Positions 25,134-34,352 of a stretch of DNA of 49,405 nucleotides are shown in pieces. Made by a program: the position numbers and the translations under genes. This stretch comes from Phycisphaeraceae bacterium (GTDB lineage Bacteria; Planctomycetota; Phycisphaerae; Phycisphaerales; Phycisphaeraceae). The stretch spans positions 1 through 49,405 of the forward strand of contig PAIY01000029.1 in NCBI GenBank assembly GCA_002704825.1, given 5' to 3'. The notes beneath the pieces were generated by a model. The model was not told the DNA's origin and searched no databases. It saw nothing but the letters and a program-made list of their open reading frames with translations. Numbering within the stretch: the stretch's first letter is position 1; each line of letters starts with the position of its first letter.

Positions 25134-26480
25134 TTGGATCAATCCGAAATCCGAAATCCGAAATTCGAAATCAGACTCGATGCCCGTCAGTGGGCTGCCA
25201 ACAGTATTGCCATCTCCGCCGAGAGTTTCCCCAATCTTTTGCCGCAGTTTGCCGACGTTTCACAGTTGGATGATCCACGTGAACGCCAGCTTGCCACCGC
25301 GATTCAGCGGACGGTTTTGCAGCGTTGGTTGACACTGGAGTACATCCTCAACCGTCATCTGAAAAAGCCGTTGATCAAACTCGAACCCAAAATGCAGGGC
25401 ATTTTACTCACCGGTGCTGCCCAGCTTCTGTTTTTCGAACGCCTGCCCGACTTTGCTGTCGTCAGCAGTATGGTGAACCTTGCTGCCCAGATGGTTCGCC
25501 CTGAAGCCAAGGGGATGGTCAACGCGGTTCTGCGTAACATCTCCAAGATGATTGCCGGTCGCTCGTCGGACGAGAAGTGGCAGGTCTGTCGTGACAAGTT
25601 GCCGGTGGATCAGGGGACGGTGACGTTTAATATTCCGCTGCTGCCTGATCCCAATCGGGATTGGACGGGCTATTGGAGCATTGTCACGTCGCATCCAGCA
25701 TCACTGCTTGAACACTGGGCTAGCGAACTTGGCAAAGACGCTGCTGTGGAGATTGCCCTGCATGACCTGACAGTGCCCCCCACCATCATCAGCAGCACGA
25801 CTGCGCTGGACGAAGCAACGATCCCGGTCACCAAACACACCGCAGACGGTCACTATTATCTCTGGCAAGGCAATTACGGGGAGCTTACCACGTTCCTCAA
25901 CACCCATGCCGACGCACGTGTGCAGGACCCCACCGCCAGCAAACCCATTGCAGCGACCGCAGAACTCAAACTCCAATCCATCATCGACTACTGTGCAGGC
26001 AAAGGCACCAAGAGTGTCCAGCTTGCAACGCTGCATCCGGACGCTAAGGTCTATGCCACCGACCCCGATGGGCCGCGCTTTGCAGCACTCAAAACTGTCA
26101 GTGAAGGTTACGAGAACCTGATCCCCAAAAAGAAAAGCGTCCTGCCCCGTGATGCGGATTTGATCCTTCTGGACGTGCCCTGCTCCAACACAGGCGTGCT
26201 CGCCCGTCGTCCTGAAGCACGGTACCGCTTTAACCGACCCAATCGTCGTGAACTGGTGAATCTCCAGAAACAGATCGCACTCGAAGCCATCGACCGCATC
26301 GTGCTCGGCGGGTACATCCTGTACAGCACCTGCAGCATCTGCGAGATGGAAAACCAGCAGATCACCCAACTCATCTGCGAGAAAGCCGAAGGCAAGATCG
26401 TCTCTGAACATTTGACACTGCCCAAGGGAGAAGGCGGAACCTACCAGGACGGCGGATACTTCGCATTGATTCAGTGTTAA
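25134..26480 (+). CDS. rsmB: 16S rRNA m5C methyltransferase, RsmB-like (NusB-domain fused)
   Basis: A 448-aa protein: an N-terminal NusB-like all-helical domain (about residues 18-150; DPRERQLATAIQRTVLQRWLTLEYIL), then a Rossmann methyltransferase with the SAM motif DYCAGKGTKSVQLA, DVPCSNTGVLARRPEARYRF and the catalytic YSTCSICEMENQQ Cys. RsmB methylates C967 of 16S rRNA. The only in-frame start is a TTG at 25134 without a ribosome-binding site, and the first 16 codons run through a CCGAAAT heptamer tandem repeat. An ATG at 25129 is out of frame by one repeat unit, so the 5' end may be slippable or altered. Confidence 0.82.
   Translation: MDQSEIRNPKFEIRLDARQWAANSIAISAESFPNLLPQFADVSQLDDPRERQLATAIQRTVLQRWLTLEYILNRHLKKPLIKLEPKMQGILLTGAAQLLFFERLPDFAVVSSMVNLAAQMVRPEAKGMVNAVLRNISKMIAGRSSDEKWQVCRDKLPVDQGTVTFNIPLLPDPNRDWTGYWSIVTSHPASLLEHWASELGKDAAVEIALHDLTVPPTIISSTTALDEATIPVTKHTADGHYYLWQGNYGELTTFLNTHADARVQDPTASKPIAATAELKLQSIIDYCAGKGTKSVQLATLHPDAKVYATDPDGPRFAALKTVSEGYENLIPKKKSVLPRDADLILLDVPCSNTGVLARRPEARYRFNRPNRRELVNLQKQIALEAIDRIVLGGYILYSTCSICEMENQQITQLICEKAEGKIVSEHLTLPKGEGGTYQDGGYFALIQC
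25144..25171 (+). repeat. Heptanucleotide tandem repeat at the 5' end of the rsmB-like gene
   Basis: Three perfect CCGAAAT units followed by one TCGAAAT. Seven is not a multiple of three, so each gained or lost unit shifts the reading frame of the gene's first codons. Confidence 0.8.
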
Positions 26481-26565
26481 TTGAAGATTGGCTCAAATTT
26501 TTGCATCGTTTTATAGCGCTTTACGGTAAGCTGAATGACAATCAACCGCACCGACGGAGTTATGC

Positions 26566-27036
26566 ATGTTACAGATTATTGATGACCCCACATTTCACAC
26601 CCTCGGCCAACCTGATTCCAATTGGGGTCTGCAGACACACGAAGGTGTCGACATGCAAACGCAAGTTGCAGATGACACGCTGAGGCTCACCATCACAGGC
26701 ACATCCGGCGCCAACTGGCATGCTGAGTTCAAGTACGAACCCTTTGCTGTGAAAAAAGGTGATGTCTACGAAATTTCATTCTCCGCCAAAGCCAAGACAC
26801 CCTTTGATTTCAGTGTCTGGTTGGGGCAGAAAAATGAACCTTTCCAAAGTCTGGTCACCGAAGAAAATCACTACGGCCAAACCACCATGCCTGATGACTG
26901 GGAAACCTTCACGCATATCTGGACCGTTGAAAAAGACGAGCCCGAAGCAAGACTCGACTTTGTTCTCGGTGCGATTGACAATGTCATCGAACTCGAAGAC
27001 ATCAGCCTACTTCGCATCGACCAGGTGACTGAGTAA
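26566..27036 (+). CDS. Stand-alone CBM4/9-like jelly-roll carbohydrate-binding protein
   Basis: A 156-aa single-domain protein whose pattern (DPTFHTLGQPDSNWGLQ, LRLTITGTSGANWHAEF, YEISFSAKAKTPFDFSVWLGQ, WETFTHIWTV, LDFVLGA, IELEDISLLRI) matches the beta-sandwich of carbohydrate-binding module families 4/9. No signal peptide, enzyme domain or linker is present, so it would be cytoplasmic. GGAG lies 6 nt before the ATG. Its 3' end overlaps the convergent glycosyltransferase gene by 30 nt. Binding to an intracellular glucan is a guess from context. Confidence 0.65.
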   Translation: MLQIIDDPTFHTLGQPDSNWGLQTHEGVDMQTQVADDTLRLTITGTSGANWHAEFKYEPFAVKKGDVYEISFSAKAKTPFDFSVWLGQKNEPFQSLVTEENHYGQTTMPDDWETFTHIWTVEKDEPEARLDFVLGAIDNVIELEDISLLRIDQVTE

Positions 27037-28029
27037 CACCTGCGTGGCATTGTTCCAACACCATTTTTCGGTGTAGTCACGACAGGTCTGTCGATCCAGT
27101 CCCATCGCCTGCTGAGCCGCTTCATGCAGGTCCGGCCCCATGGCTCCGACGACTTTGCCTTCGAGCAATTCTTCGTCCATGACATCCACCGGGCCGGTGA
27201 CTTTGTGCGCTGCAACGGGTGTCCCGCAGGCCAGGGCTTCCATCATCACATTGCCAAACGTGTCGGAATACGACGGGAAGACGAAGACGTCAGCAGCCTG
27301 CAGATACCGGCGCATGTCTTCATCGACCAGGTAGCCGGTGTAATGCACGTCCGGGAACTTCCTGCGGAGTTTGGCTAATGCAGGACCATCACCAACAATG
27401 ACCTTGCTGCCAGCCACTTTCATGGCAGCAAACTCCCTGAGATTCTTTTCATGCGAGACCCGGCCGGTGTTCAAATAAATCGGGCGTGGCAGGTCGATCA
27501 AATCACGATTGCCATCCTCCGGCGGGAAAAACAACTGTCGATCCACCCCCCGCTTCCAGACATGTACATGCTTGAAACGTCGCTCCTCAAGTTCACCTTT
27601 CACCGACTCGGTAGGCACCAATGTGGCCTGCGAACCATTGTGAAACCAACGCATGAACTTGAAGGTGATCGACTCGGGAATGCCGTAATACACACGCAGG
27701 TAATGCGGGAAATGCGTGTGGTAACTGGTGGTGAATTTCAGCCCCGACTTCTGACAATACTTGCGTGCAACCAATCCCACCGGACCTTCGGTGGCAATGT
27801 GAATACACTGGGGCTCAAACTCGCGCAGGAGCTGGATCGTGTATTTCCTGGGGCGAATCGCAAGACGAATCGCCGGGTATCCGGGGCAAGGCACCGTGCG
27901 GAAAAGCTTGGGATGAATCACGAGAACATCATGACCAAGTTGACGCAACTTCCGCGTCACCGTGTCCCAAGTTCGAACCACACCATTGACCTGTGGATGC
28001 CAGGCATCCGTCACGAGAGCAATACGCAT
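27007..28029 (-). CDS. Glycosyltransferase family 4 (GT-B)
   Basis: A 340-aa GT-B enzyme starting MRIALVTDAWHPQVNGVVRTW, like lipid- or saccharide-directed GT4 proteins (sulfoquinovosyl- and mannosyltransferase relatives). The C-terminal nucleotide-binding half contains ERGVDRQLFFPP-like and TGRVSHEKNL blocks and the E-x7-E-type region after FGNVMMEALACGTPVAA. AGGA lies 8 nt before the ATG at 28029, which rejects a longer frame. It is a paralogue of the C-terminal half of the upstream PHP fusion protein and lies 125 nt downstream of it on the same strand, suggesting joint function. Confidence 0.9.
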   Translation of the reverse strand: MRIALVTDAWHPQVNGVVRTWDTVTRKLRQLGHDVLVIHPKLFRTVPCPGYPAIRLAIRPRKYTIQLLREFEPQCIHIATEGPVGLVARKYCQKSGLKFTTSYHTHFPHYLRVYYGIPESITFKFMRWFHNGSQATLVPTESVKGELEERRFKHVHVWKRGVDRQLFFPPEDGNRDLIDLPRPIYLNTGRVSHEKNLREFAAMKVAGSKVIVGDGPALAKLRRKFPDVHYTGYLVDEDMRRYLQAADVFVFPSYSDTFGNVMMEALACGTPVAAHKVTGPVDVMDEELLEGKVVGAMGPDLHEAAQQAMGLDRQTCRDYTEKWCWNNATQVLLSHLVDAK

Positions 28030-28056
28030 GCGGGTTTTCCTGTGACAAAGTTTGCT

Positions 28057-28150
28057 GGTTAAACCGCAGAGTCGCAGAGTTCGCAGAGGTAAGACAGGCA
28101 ACGATTGCATCCTGTTGCATCTCTGCGTCCTCTGTGTCTCTATGGTTAAA
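28057..28150. repeat. ACCGCAGAG-type inverted repeat
   Basis: TTAAACCGCAGAGTCGCAGAG and CTCTGTGTCTCTATGGTTAA form imperfect inverted arms of about 20 nt around a central region. Similar ACCACAGAG-type repeats occur widely in bacterial genomes. It sits between the two GT4 genes. Confidence 0.65.
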
Positions 28151-28154
28151 AACG

Positions 28155-30662
28155 TTATGCAGGGACAGATTCTTGATTCTGATCTTGATTGGGGATCACA
28201 ACCTTGGGCTCGGTTGCAGCAGCGACAGACGCAGTCGGTTCGTTGGCATCCCACAAGGTGTCGAGCACGCTTTCCCATGAGCTTTCCGATGCGGTTTGCA
28301 ACGCACGGGCTTTGAGATCTTCGCGTTTCTGGCTGTCGGTTGCCAACACCCACATCGCTTCAGCCAAAGCAATGGCGTTACGCGATTGATCCGAGAGATC
28401 GACGATCAAACCGGATTGGTTATGGCTGACGATTTCCTGTGGCCCACCACGATCCGAGACGATCGCAGGCACACCGGAGGCATGAGCTTCAAGCACCACA
28501 TTGCCAAAGGTATCCGTGGTGGATGGGAAGACGAAGACGTCACTTGAGGCGTAGGCCTTGGCCAGTTTCTTACCTTTGATGAATCCGGTAAAGATCACCT
28601 GCGACGTCTTCTTGAGTTTCTTGGTCAGCTTGGCATACAGCGGACCATCACCGACGATGGCGAGTTGCAACGACGCATCACGATCAAGCAAGTGCATGAA
28701 GGCATCAGCAAGCAGGTCCACATTCTTCTCCGTGGAGACGCGGCCGACATAGGTGAAGGTAAATGCCTGACGTCCGCCGAATTTCTCCCAGAAATCTTCT
28801 TCACGATTTTCCGGACTGAAACGTTGCGTATCCACGCCCCGATGCATCACGCGAATCTTGTACGGGTCAAAGCCATGCTCAATGAGATAGCGACGGTAAA
28901 AATCACTGGGTGCAAGGATCACATCGCATTGCTCGTAGAACCAGCTCATGTACTTCCATGTCGCTGCTTCGAGGGCTTCATCATCCGTCAGACATTTGAC
29001 ATAATTCGGGAAGTCGGTGTGATAAATGCCCACAGTTTTAAGGTGCATCATCTTGGCAGCCATCATCGCAACCAACCCCATGGGACCAGGTGTGGAGATG
29101 ATCAACTCATCAAACTGTTTGCGTTCGATATACTCAATGATTTCCAGGAACGGCGGAAAGGAGACCTGCTGCTGATCGTACTCGGGGACTTTGAATTGGC
29201 CGACCGGTTTGAAATTCTTGACCGGGAAATCCACATCCGGTTTCTCAGGCACACAACTGAGCACGGTCAAACTGCGGTCCTGATCCGCTGCGGTTTTACA
29301 GAGGGTTTGAATCGTCCGCGTCACGCCGTTGACATCATCAAACGTATCGGTAACCCAGGCTTTGCGATCCGAACGCTTAAGCAATGGGCGTGTGGCTTCG
29401 AAATGGTTAGCGATGACTTTGATGAACTTCTCATCTTTATGCTGTGTTTTGAAGGCTGCAAGATACGGGCTGATCGCTGCGGTCACCGGCCCCAATGCTG
29501 CAACGGTCTGCAGCGATTCAAGGAAGTCGCCCTTCTGAACACGTTTGACCAATTGCTTGATGAAGGTGTAACCCAGTTGCTGAGCGATTCTGCATGAAGT
29601 CTCAAACGCGTTGGCTGCTTCGTGTTGCTGCGGGTGATTACGGTCATGACCAAACAGCGACGTGAATTCGGAGACGAGCATGCGTTCGGTTGATGAAAGT
29701 TCCTTCATCTTCTTACGCCATATCCACCCGCCGACATAGCCCTTGAGCTTTTGGGTCTTGGTCATCTTGGGGGTCGGTTCAAGTAGTCGCTTGAGCATTT
29801 CACCGAGCAGTGAGCCCTGGCCGTCCTTACCTGCCAGTCGGTTTTTGTAGTAGTCGTAGGCGATGCTGTAGAAACAGTGAGCCAGGTGAATGGAGTTACC
29901 ACTGCGACCACCGGGCTGATGTTCACCGCGACGCATGTATTCGAGGAACTCATCGACGCTCGTAGCCTGCGGGGTGACGGTGTGTCCCGAACCGACGTAG
30001 AGTCCGGAGTGGTCATCACTGCCACCGGTGAGCATTTTGCGATGCGGGTTGGGGCCGACCGGCTCAATGCCATGTTTGTCTGCAAGGCGGTCGATCATCT
30101 CGGGGGTCAGTGAGGTCATGATGGCTTCGACCATTTTCGATGCACGTGGATCACGTGTGCCGTTGATCAGTTCAAATCGATTGAACATGACCAGCAGTTT
30201 TTCGAACTGATCGGTGGTGAGTTTTTCGTTGACCAGGAACAGCGGATGTGCCACGGAGTAGACGATGTTGTTTTGGATGCAGTAGTCGCGAAACTCGTAG
30301 ATGTTTTCACGATTCAGCTGAATATCACGGAACTGCGCTTCGGTGATGCCGCAGACAAGAATGTGCATCTTCGCGCCGTTTTCCGGGAAGTAGGTCGTCA
30401 CTTCGTTTGAGATAAACGTGTTGGGCAGATGGGCGATTTCCAGTGCACCGTCGATCTTGTTGTGATCGGAGATGGTGATAAAACTCAGCCCGCGAGCGAC
30501 CGCAGTGTTGTAAACGTGCATCGGCTCAACGAAGCACTCGGGCGAACCAATGCGTCGCAGCAACCATTCGCTGGGTCGGTCGGAGTGCTTGGAATGGACA
30601 TGTAAATCCACGCGTGATGTAAACGGCATACCAGCAGCCGAGGTGTCTGAATTCATGGTCTG
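28155..30662 (-). CDS. PHP phosphoesterase domain fused to GT4 glycosyltransferase
   Basis: An 835-aa fusion. The N-terminal PHP domain (about residues 17-250) carries the metal ligands in DLHVHSKHSD (His21, His23), ISDHN and GGSDDHSG. A helical linker spans about 255-450, and a GT-B domain covers about 500-780 with HTDFPNYVK, RGVDTQRFSP, YVGRVSTEKNV and the FGNVVLEAHASGVPAI region. The GTG at 30662 has GGAGG 9 nt upstream; the ATG at 30656 is an alternative. The GT half is paralogous to the next gene. A phosphatase joined to a glycosyltransferase could make and dephosphorylate a glycosyl phosphate, but this is inference. Confidence 0.87.
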   Translation of the reverse strand, partial: QTMNSDTSAAGMPFTSRVDLHVHSKHSDRPSEWLLRRIGSPECFVEPMHVYNTAVARGLSFITISDHNKIDGALEIAHLPNTFISNEVTTYFPENGAKMHILVCGITEAQFRDIQLNRENIYEFRDYCIQNNIVYSVAHPLFLVNEKLTTDQFEKLLVMFNRFELINGTRDPRASKMVEAIMTSLTPEMIDRLADKHGIEPVGPNPHRKMLTGGSDDHSGLYVGSGHTVTPQATSVDEFLEYMRRGEHQPGGRSGNSIHLAHCFYSIAYDYYKNRLAGKDGQGSLLGEMLKRLLEPTPKMTKTQKLKGYVGGWIWRKKMKELSSTERMLVSEFTSLFGHDRNHPQQHEAANAFETSCRIAQQLGYTFIKQLVKRVQKGDFLESLQTVAALGPVTAAISPYLAAFKTQHKDEKFIKVIANHFEATRPLLKRSDRKAWVTDTFDDVNGVTRTIQTLCKTAADQDRSLTVLSCVPEKPDVDFPVKNFKPVGQFKVPEYDQQQVSFPPFLEIIEYIERKQFDELIISTPGPMGLVAMMAAKMMHLKTVGIYHTDFPNYVKCLTDDEALEAATWKYMSWFYEQCDVILAPSDFYRRYLIEHGFDPYKIRVMHRGVDTQRFSPENREEDFWEKFGGRQAFTFTYVGRVSTEKNVDLLADAFMHLLDRDASLQLAIVGDGPLYAKLTKKLKKTSQVIFTGFIKGKKLAKAYASSDVFVFPSTTDTFGNVVLEAHASGVPAIVSDRGGPQEIVSHNQSGLIVDLSDQSRNAIALAEAMWVLATDSQKREDLKARALQTASESSWESVLDTLWDANEPTASVAAATEPKVVIPNQDQNQESVPA

Positions 30663-30975
30663 ATTCACTGTGTTTGCCCTCCGTGGCAGCGGGAGATGAC
30701 TCACAACTTTTCACAAACGCCTCCCGTCTCCGGCCGTCCCTGGTTGCACCGGTTATTCGGACGCGTCTTAACAATGTGAGCATTTTCACAGTGTTGTGGC
30801 AGTAAATCGTTAGCGGCAGATTGGGACTTGATAAGGTTGCAGTGTGGTTTGTGTGTGCGTAGGGTTTGGGTTGTGTGAGGAGATTTCGCAAACACAGTAA
30901 TCAGCAAGACATGTTTCCCAACAGTGAGAATAGGCTTTCGTATTACAATGGATATACGTTCCCACGGAGAAACGC
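30663..30975. other. 313-bp divergent intergenic region
   Basis: Contains an imperfect inverted repeat near 30773-30797 (ACAATGTGA against TCACAGTGTTGT), a GT-rich stretch near 30835-30880, and a TACAAT -10-like box at 30945-30950 about 25 nt before the next gene. No gene is recognised. Confidence 0.4.
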
Positions 30976-31368
30976 ATGTTTGGACCCGGGCCATCACATT
31001 TCAATGACGATACTGGCGATTGTGTCTTTGAAGAACCGATCCATGCGATGCGGAATTTGATCTGTCTGGGGTTTATCATTCCAATCGCTGCGATGACTTG
31101 GGGCTTGGTTTACATCATCCGAGGAGAAGCCTGGATACCCGATTCGCATGGCGTAGGTGGTGGCCTGATACTCAAAGGCACCTGTGCGGTTGCGCTGGGT
31201 ATTGTGATCCTTGGGATTGCCCTACTGATGCATTGCCAGTGTTTCCTCTGTCGATACGAAAAGACCTATCTCCTGGGCATGATCCTCAGCGGACTTGGCT
31301 TGCTGACGAGTCTGATCTGTGGCATCTATGTCATTATTCAGGTCGCGGTTTTTGCCAACTTCGCATAA
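30976..31368 (+). CDS. Small membrane protein, three predicted helices
   Basis: A 130-aa hypothetical protein with three hydrophobic segments at about residues 27-48, 64-84 and 98-125. A short acidic N-terminus precedes them, and a Cys-rich loop (HCQCFLCRYEKTY) lies between helices 2 and 3. GGAG lies 6 nt before the ATG and a terminator follows the stop codon, so it is a single-gene unit. No family is recognised. Confidence 0.7.
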   Translation: MFGPGPSHFNDDTGDCVFEEPIHAMRNLICLGFIIPIAAMTWGLVYIIRGEAWIPDSHGVGGGLILKGTCAVALGIVILGIALLMHCQCFLCRYEKTYLLGMILSGLGLLTSLICGIYVIIQVAVFANFA

Positions 31369-31371
31369 ACA

Positions 31372-31408
31372 AAACACCGCACGCCTCCCCCGAGTACGTG
31401 CGGTGTTT
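31372..31408. terminator. Bidirectional rho-independent terminator
   Basis: Perfect 12-bp arms AAACACCGCACG/CGTGCGGTGTTT around a 13-nt loop, between two convergent genes. T-rich DNA follows best on the minus strand. Confidence 0.8.
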
Positions 31409-31464
31409 GTCAATGCATTGGGTGTTTGTGTGCGTCACACATCCCAAGTGATGCGGCTCAATCA

Positions 31465-32652
31465 TCACTCGGCAAACGTGTATTTCTTATCCATCGCCTG
31501 CTGACGGATACTCTTGAGGATGGCAGCTTCGAGGGTGTCTTCGGTCTTCTCGCCTTTGCTTGCCTGATCGGCCAACCACTTGGTGCGTTCCTTACCCAAC
31601 TCCTGGATGCGGTTTTGGATTTCCGTGCGTTTTTCAGATTGCTTTTTGACCTCCGCTTCGATTTCTTCCACGGGCTTATCCGCAAAACCGGCAGGCAGTT
31701 GGTCCTTCTTCTTCAACTCATCCAGATCAACTTCCTTCTGCTTGTAGGCATCAACAAGGTCCCATGTTGAGTTGTTGTAATTTCTCGAAGATTTGGTCAG
31801 TGTACGTTGGGTGGCAACCTGCGGGGCAAGTGCCATGGCATTGGCGTCCTGGGCCGATTGACGTTCACGGCTTGCCACCGCTTTGCGTCCGCCATAAACG
31901 ATGTACGTGCTATTGAGTTCCTGATTGAGTTTGGCGATCTGGTCATCCTGTGGGGCTTTAACGTAGACCATCTGACGGTTCTGATCGATACTCAGGTAGC
32001 AGCCGCCGGTGAGGGTCGCACCATCTTGCCAATTGGTTGCAACACCGGTTTGTCGCGGGCCGCAGAAGATGGGGTTGACGAGAATGTTCTTTGCCATCGA
32101 CAGTTTGGAAGCTTCACGGTAATCGACGGGGCCTTGGGTGAAAGGTTCGTTGCCCGCGATGTAAATGGTTTTGAGATCAGCTTCACTGCTGGACCATTCA
32201 AGGCCGTTGAGCGCATCCTGGATCACCATGCCACAATATTCACTGCCACCGTTGGTGGTGAGTTCAAAGAGTTTTTCAGAGAGTTTATCCAGATCGGTCG
32301 TGAACGGGAGTACCTGGCGAATATAGCCTTCGCCCTGTGAGAGCCGGGAGTTGCCATACTCGTAAAGCGCCACTTGAAGTAGCGGTTGAACACCACCACA
32401 ACGAGCAGCAGAGAGTTCATTGACGATATTCCAGAGTTGTGCCTTGGCCTGATTGATCAAGCCGTCCATGCTATTGGAGGTATCGAGCAAAAGCGCAATC
32501 TGGATGCGATTCTGTGTGATCACCTTGGGGGGCTTGGGGGATGGCTTGATGATGACCACCTTATCGCCGGGATCAACCACGACGACTTCCGCAAAGCTGG
32601 GGACGGTGAACAGACAAACAGACAGTAGTGTGCAGATCAATGTGGATCGCAT
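31465..32652 (-). CDS. Secreted von Willebrand factor A domain protein
   Basis: A 395-aa exported protein: signal peptide of about 21 residues (ending SFA), then a VWA domain with the MIDAS motif LLLDTSNSMDGL (DxSxS) at about residues 54-66 and a downstream TNGGSEYCG block, covering to about 215. The C-terminal 150 residues are charged and coiled-coil-prone (KEVDLDELKKKDQL, EIEAEVKKQSEKRTEIQ). AAGGAG lies 6 nt before the ATG. The domain suggests metal-dependent protein binding in the periplasm; the partner is unknown. Confidence 0.87.
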   Translation of the reverse strand: MRSTLICTLLSVCLFTVPSFAEVVVVDPGDKVVIIKPSPKPPKVITQNRIQIALLLDTSNSMDGLINQAKAQLWNIVNELSAARCGGVQPLLQVALYEYGNSRLSQGEGYIRQVLPFTTDLDKLSEKLFELTTNGGSEYCGMVIQDALNGLEWSSSEADLKTIYIAGNEPFTQGPVDYREASKLSMAKNILVNPIFCGPRQTGVATNWQDGATLTGGCYLSIDQNRQMVYVKAPQDDQIAKLNQELNSTYIVYGGRKAVASRERQSAQDANAMALAPQVATQRTLTKSSRNYNNSTWDLVDAYKQKEVDLDELKKKDQLPAGFADKPVEEIEAEVKKQSEKRTEIQNRIQELGKERTKWLADQASKGEKTEDTLEAAILKSIRQQAMDKKYTFAE

Positions 32653-32795
32653 GGCCGAACTCCTTGTTTTTGAGTACGAATGGTTTGTGGGTCAATGTGT
32701 CCTAAGCGGGACTATTGGATTAGACACACGAGTTGGCGGGAGGTTCCGAGGTTTTGAAAAAAAATATTGTCACTGTTACACAAAAAATCATCACC

Positions 32796-32876
32796 AAAGC
32801 CGTGTCGCTCCTGCGGCACGGGTTGCCTTATCCTCATTCATCATGACAACCCGTGGCCCTTGAGGACCACGGCTTT
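32796..32876. repeat. Paired-hairpin repeat, copy A
   Basis: An 81-bp element of two inverted hairpins. Outer AAAGCCGTG/CACGGCTTT-type arms; left hairpin with inner CGC/GCG and loop TCCT, right hairpin with inner CC/GG and loop TTGA. It lies between the VWA and bioA genes. Confidence 0.85.
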
Positions 32877-32935
32877 AATTCAATGCATCCCAAATTCATT
32901 GTCATAATCTGTGTGTATCTGTGGCTCAAAATGAC

Positions 32936-34192
32936 TCAAGCGAACCAGACTTCGAGCACATCACAGACTTTGTGCAGTTGTTCGTCGGAGATGACGTATG
33001 GGGGCATGGTGTAGGCATAGGTCTCAAACGGGCGAAGCCAGACACCGCGTTCTGCTGCAAAGTCCTGAATGCCCTTGAGCGAGGCCTTGTCTTTGGCTTC
33101 GACAACGCCTGTAGCGCCCAGAACGCGCGTGTCTTTGACAGCTTGACCGGTGATGGAACGGATGCGTTTTTTGAGAATGGCTTCGATTTGCCCAATGCGT
33201 GCCAAGCGGTTTTCAGCTTCGAAAAGCTCGATGCTGGTCAATGCGATTTTACATGCCATGGGATTGCCCATGAAGGTCGGCCCGTGCATAAAACTTTTGG
33301 CAGGATCATCGCTGAGAAAAGCTTCGTACACACGATCGGTTGCCAGCGTTGCCGAATGTCCCGAATAACCGGCGGTGAGTCCTTTGCCCAGCACCATGAT
33401 GTCGGGGGTGATGCCGGTTTGGTCAGCTGCAAAGAGTGAGCCGGTGCGCCCGAAGCCGGTCGCCACTTCGTCAAAGATCATCAAGACATTGTGTGCATCA
33501 CAAAGCTTTCGCGCTTCGCGCAGATAGTCCGGCGAATAGAAATTGAATCCCCCCGCTGCCTGCATCAACGGCTCGACAATGAAAGCTGCAGTGGTTCTGG
33601 CACACTTATTTAACGTGTCAGCGAGCAGCATGAGATTATCTTGTGTGTCCTCTGCGGTGGAATCAAATCCACCTATCGGTGATGGTACGAAAATCTGCTG
33701 AGGCAGTAAGCCGGAGAACAGCGAATGCATCCCCTCCACCGGATCACAGACGGACATCGCGCCGATGGTGTCACCGTGGTACGCTTTTTTCAAGGCAATG
33801 ATCTGCGTCTTGGCATGACTGCCGGGGGTGTCCTGATTCTTGTGATACTGGATCGCCATCTTCAAAGCGATCTCCACGCCGACACTCCCACTGTCACCAA
33901 AGAACACATGGTTAAGTCCCTCGGGTGAAATGGCCACGAGTTTGTCCGCGAGCTTCCGGGCTGGCTCATGCGTCAGACCACCGAGCATGACGTGACTCAT
34001 CTGCGACATCTGCTCGGTAATCGCAGCATTGATCACCGGGTGGTTATACCCATGAATGACGCACCACCAACTGCTGATCGCATCAATCAGTTCTCGACCA
34101 TCGGCCAATTTCAACACCGCGCCGGACGCCGAAGCGACCTCCAAAGGCGGTGACATGGTTTTCATTTGTGCATAGGGATACCAAAGACTCAT
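32936..34192 (-). CDS. bioA: Adenosylmethionine-8-amino-7-oxononanoate aminotransferase
   Basis: A class-III PLP aminotransferase (418 aa) that makes 7,8-diaminopelargonate from KAPA and SAM in biotin synthesis. The start MSLWYPYAQMK and the DAISSWWCVIHGYNHP motif (Trp pair typical of BioA) separate it from other class-III enzymes. The PLP Lys is in VLGKGLTAGYSG; IFDEVATGFGRTG supplies the conserved Asp. No other bio genes are nearby, so biotin genes are dispersed in this organism. It is followed by an AACCGC-type repeat on its promoter side. Confidence 0.95.
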   Translation of the reverse strand: MSLWYPYAQMKTMSPPLEVASASGAVLKLADGRELIDAISSWWCVIHGYNHPVINAAITEQMSQMSHVMLGGLTHEPARKLADKLVAISPEGLNHVFFGDSGSVGVEIALKMAIQYHKNQDTPGSHAKTQIIALKKAYHGDTIGAMSVCDPVEGMHSLFSGLLPQQIFVPSPIGGFDSTAEDTQDNLMLLADTLNKCARTTAAFIVEPLMQAAGGFNFYSPDYLREARKLCDAHNVLMIFDEVATGFGRTGSLFAADQTGITPDIMVLGKGLTAGYSGHSATLATDRVYEAFLSDDPAKSFMHGPTFMGNPMACKIALTSIELFEAENRLARIGQIEAILKKRIRSITGQAVKDTRVLGATGVVEAKDKASLKGIQDFAAERGVWLRPFETYAYTMPPYVISDEQLHKVCDVLEVWFA

Positions 34193-34230
34193 GAAGCTAG
34201 TGTACGGGGGTTGGTATCAGATATCGAATT

Positions 34231-34334
34231 TCGTCCGAATCAAAACCGCTTGCGGTTTAGCGCGTTTGATGAGATTCAAAAAGCAAAATGGAATCCGGTC
34301 AATCCATGGAACGCAAAACCGCAAGCGGTTAGCG
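34231..34334. repeat. AACCGC-type repeat, full copy 1
   Basis: GTCCGAATCAAAACCGCTTG and later AAAACCGCAAGCGGTTAGCG mark two inverted palindromes about 80 bp apart; the intervening DNA aligns with the copy at 42009-42108. It lies between bioA and a glycosyltransferase gene. Confidence 0.7.
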
Positions 34335-34352
34335 TTGGACGTGAAAGTTGAA

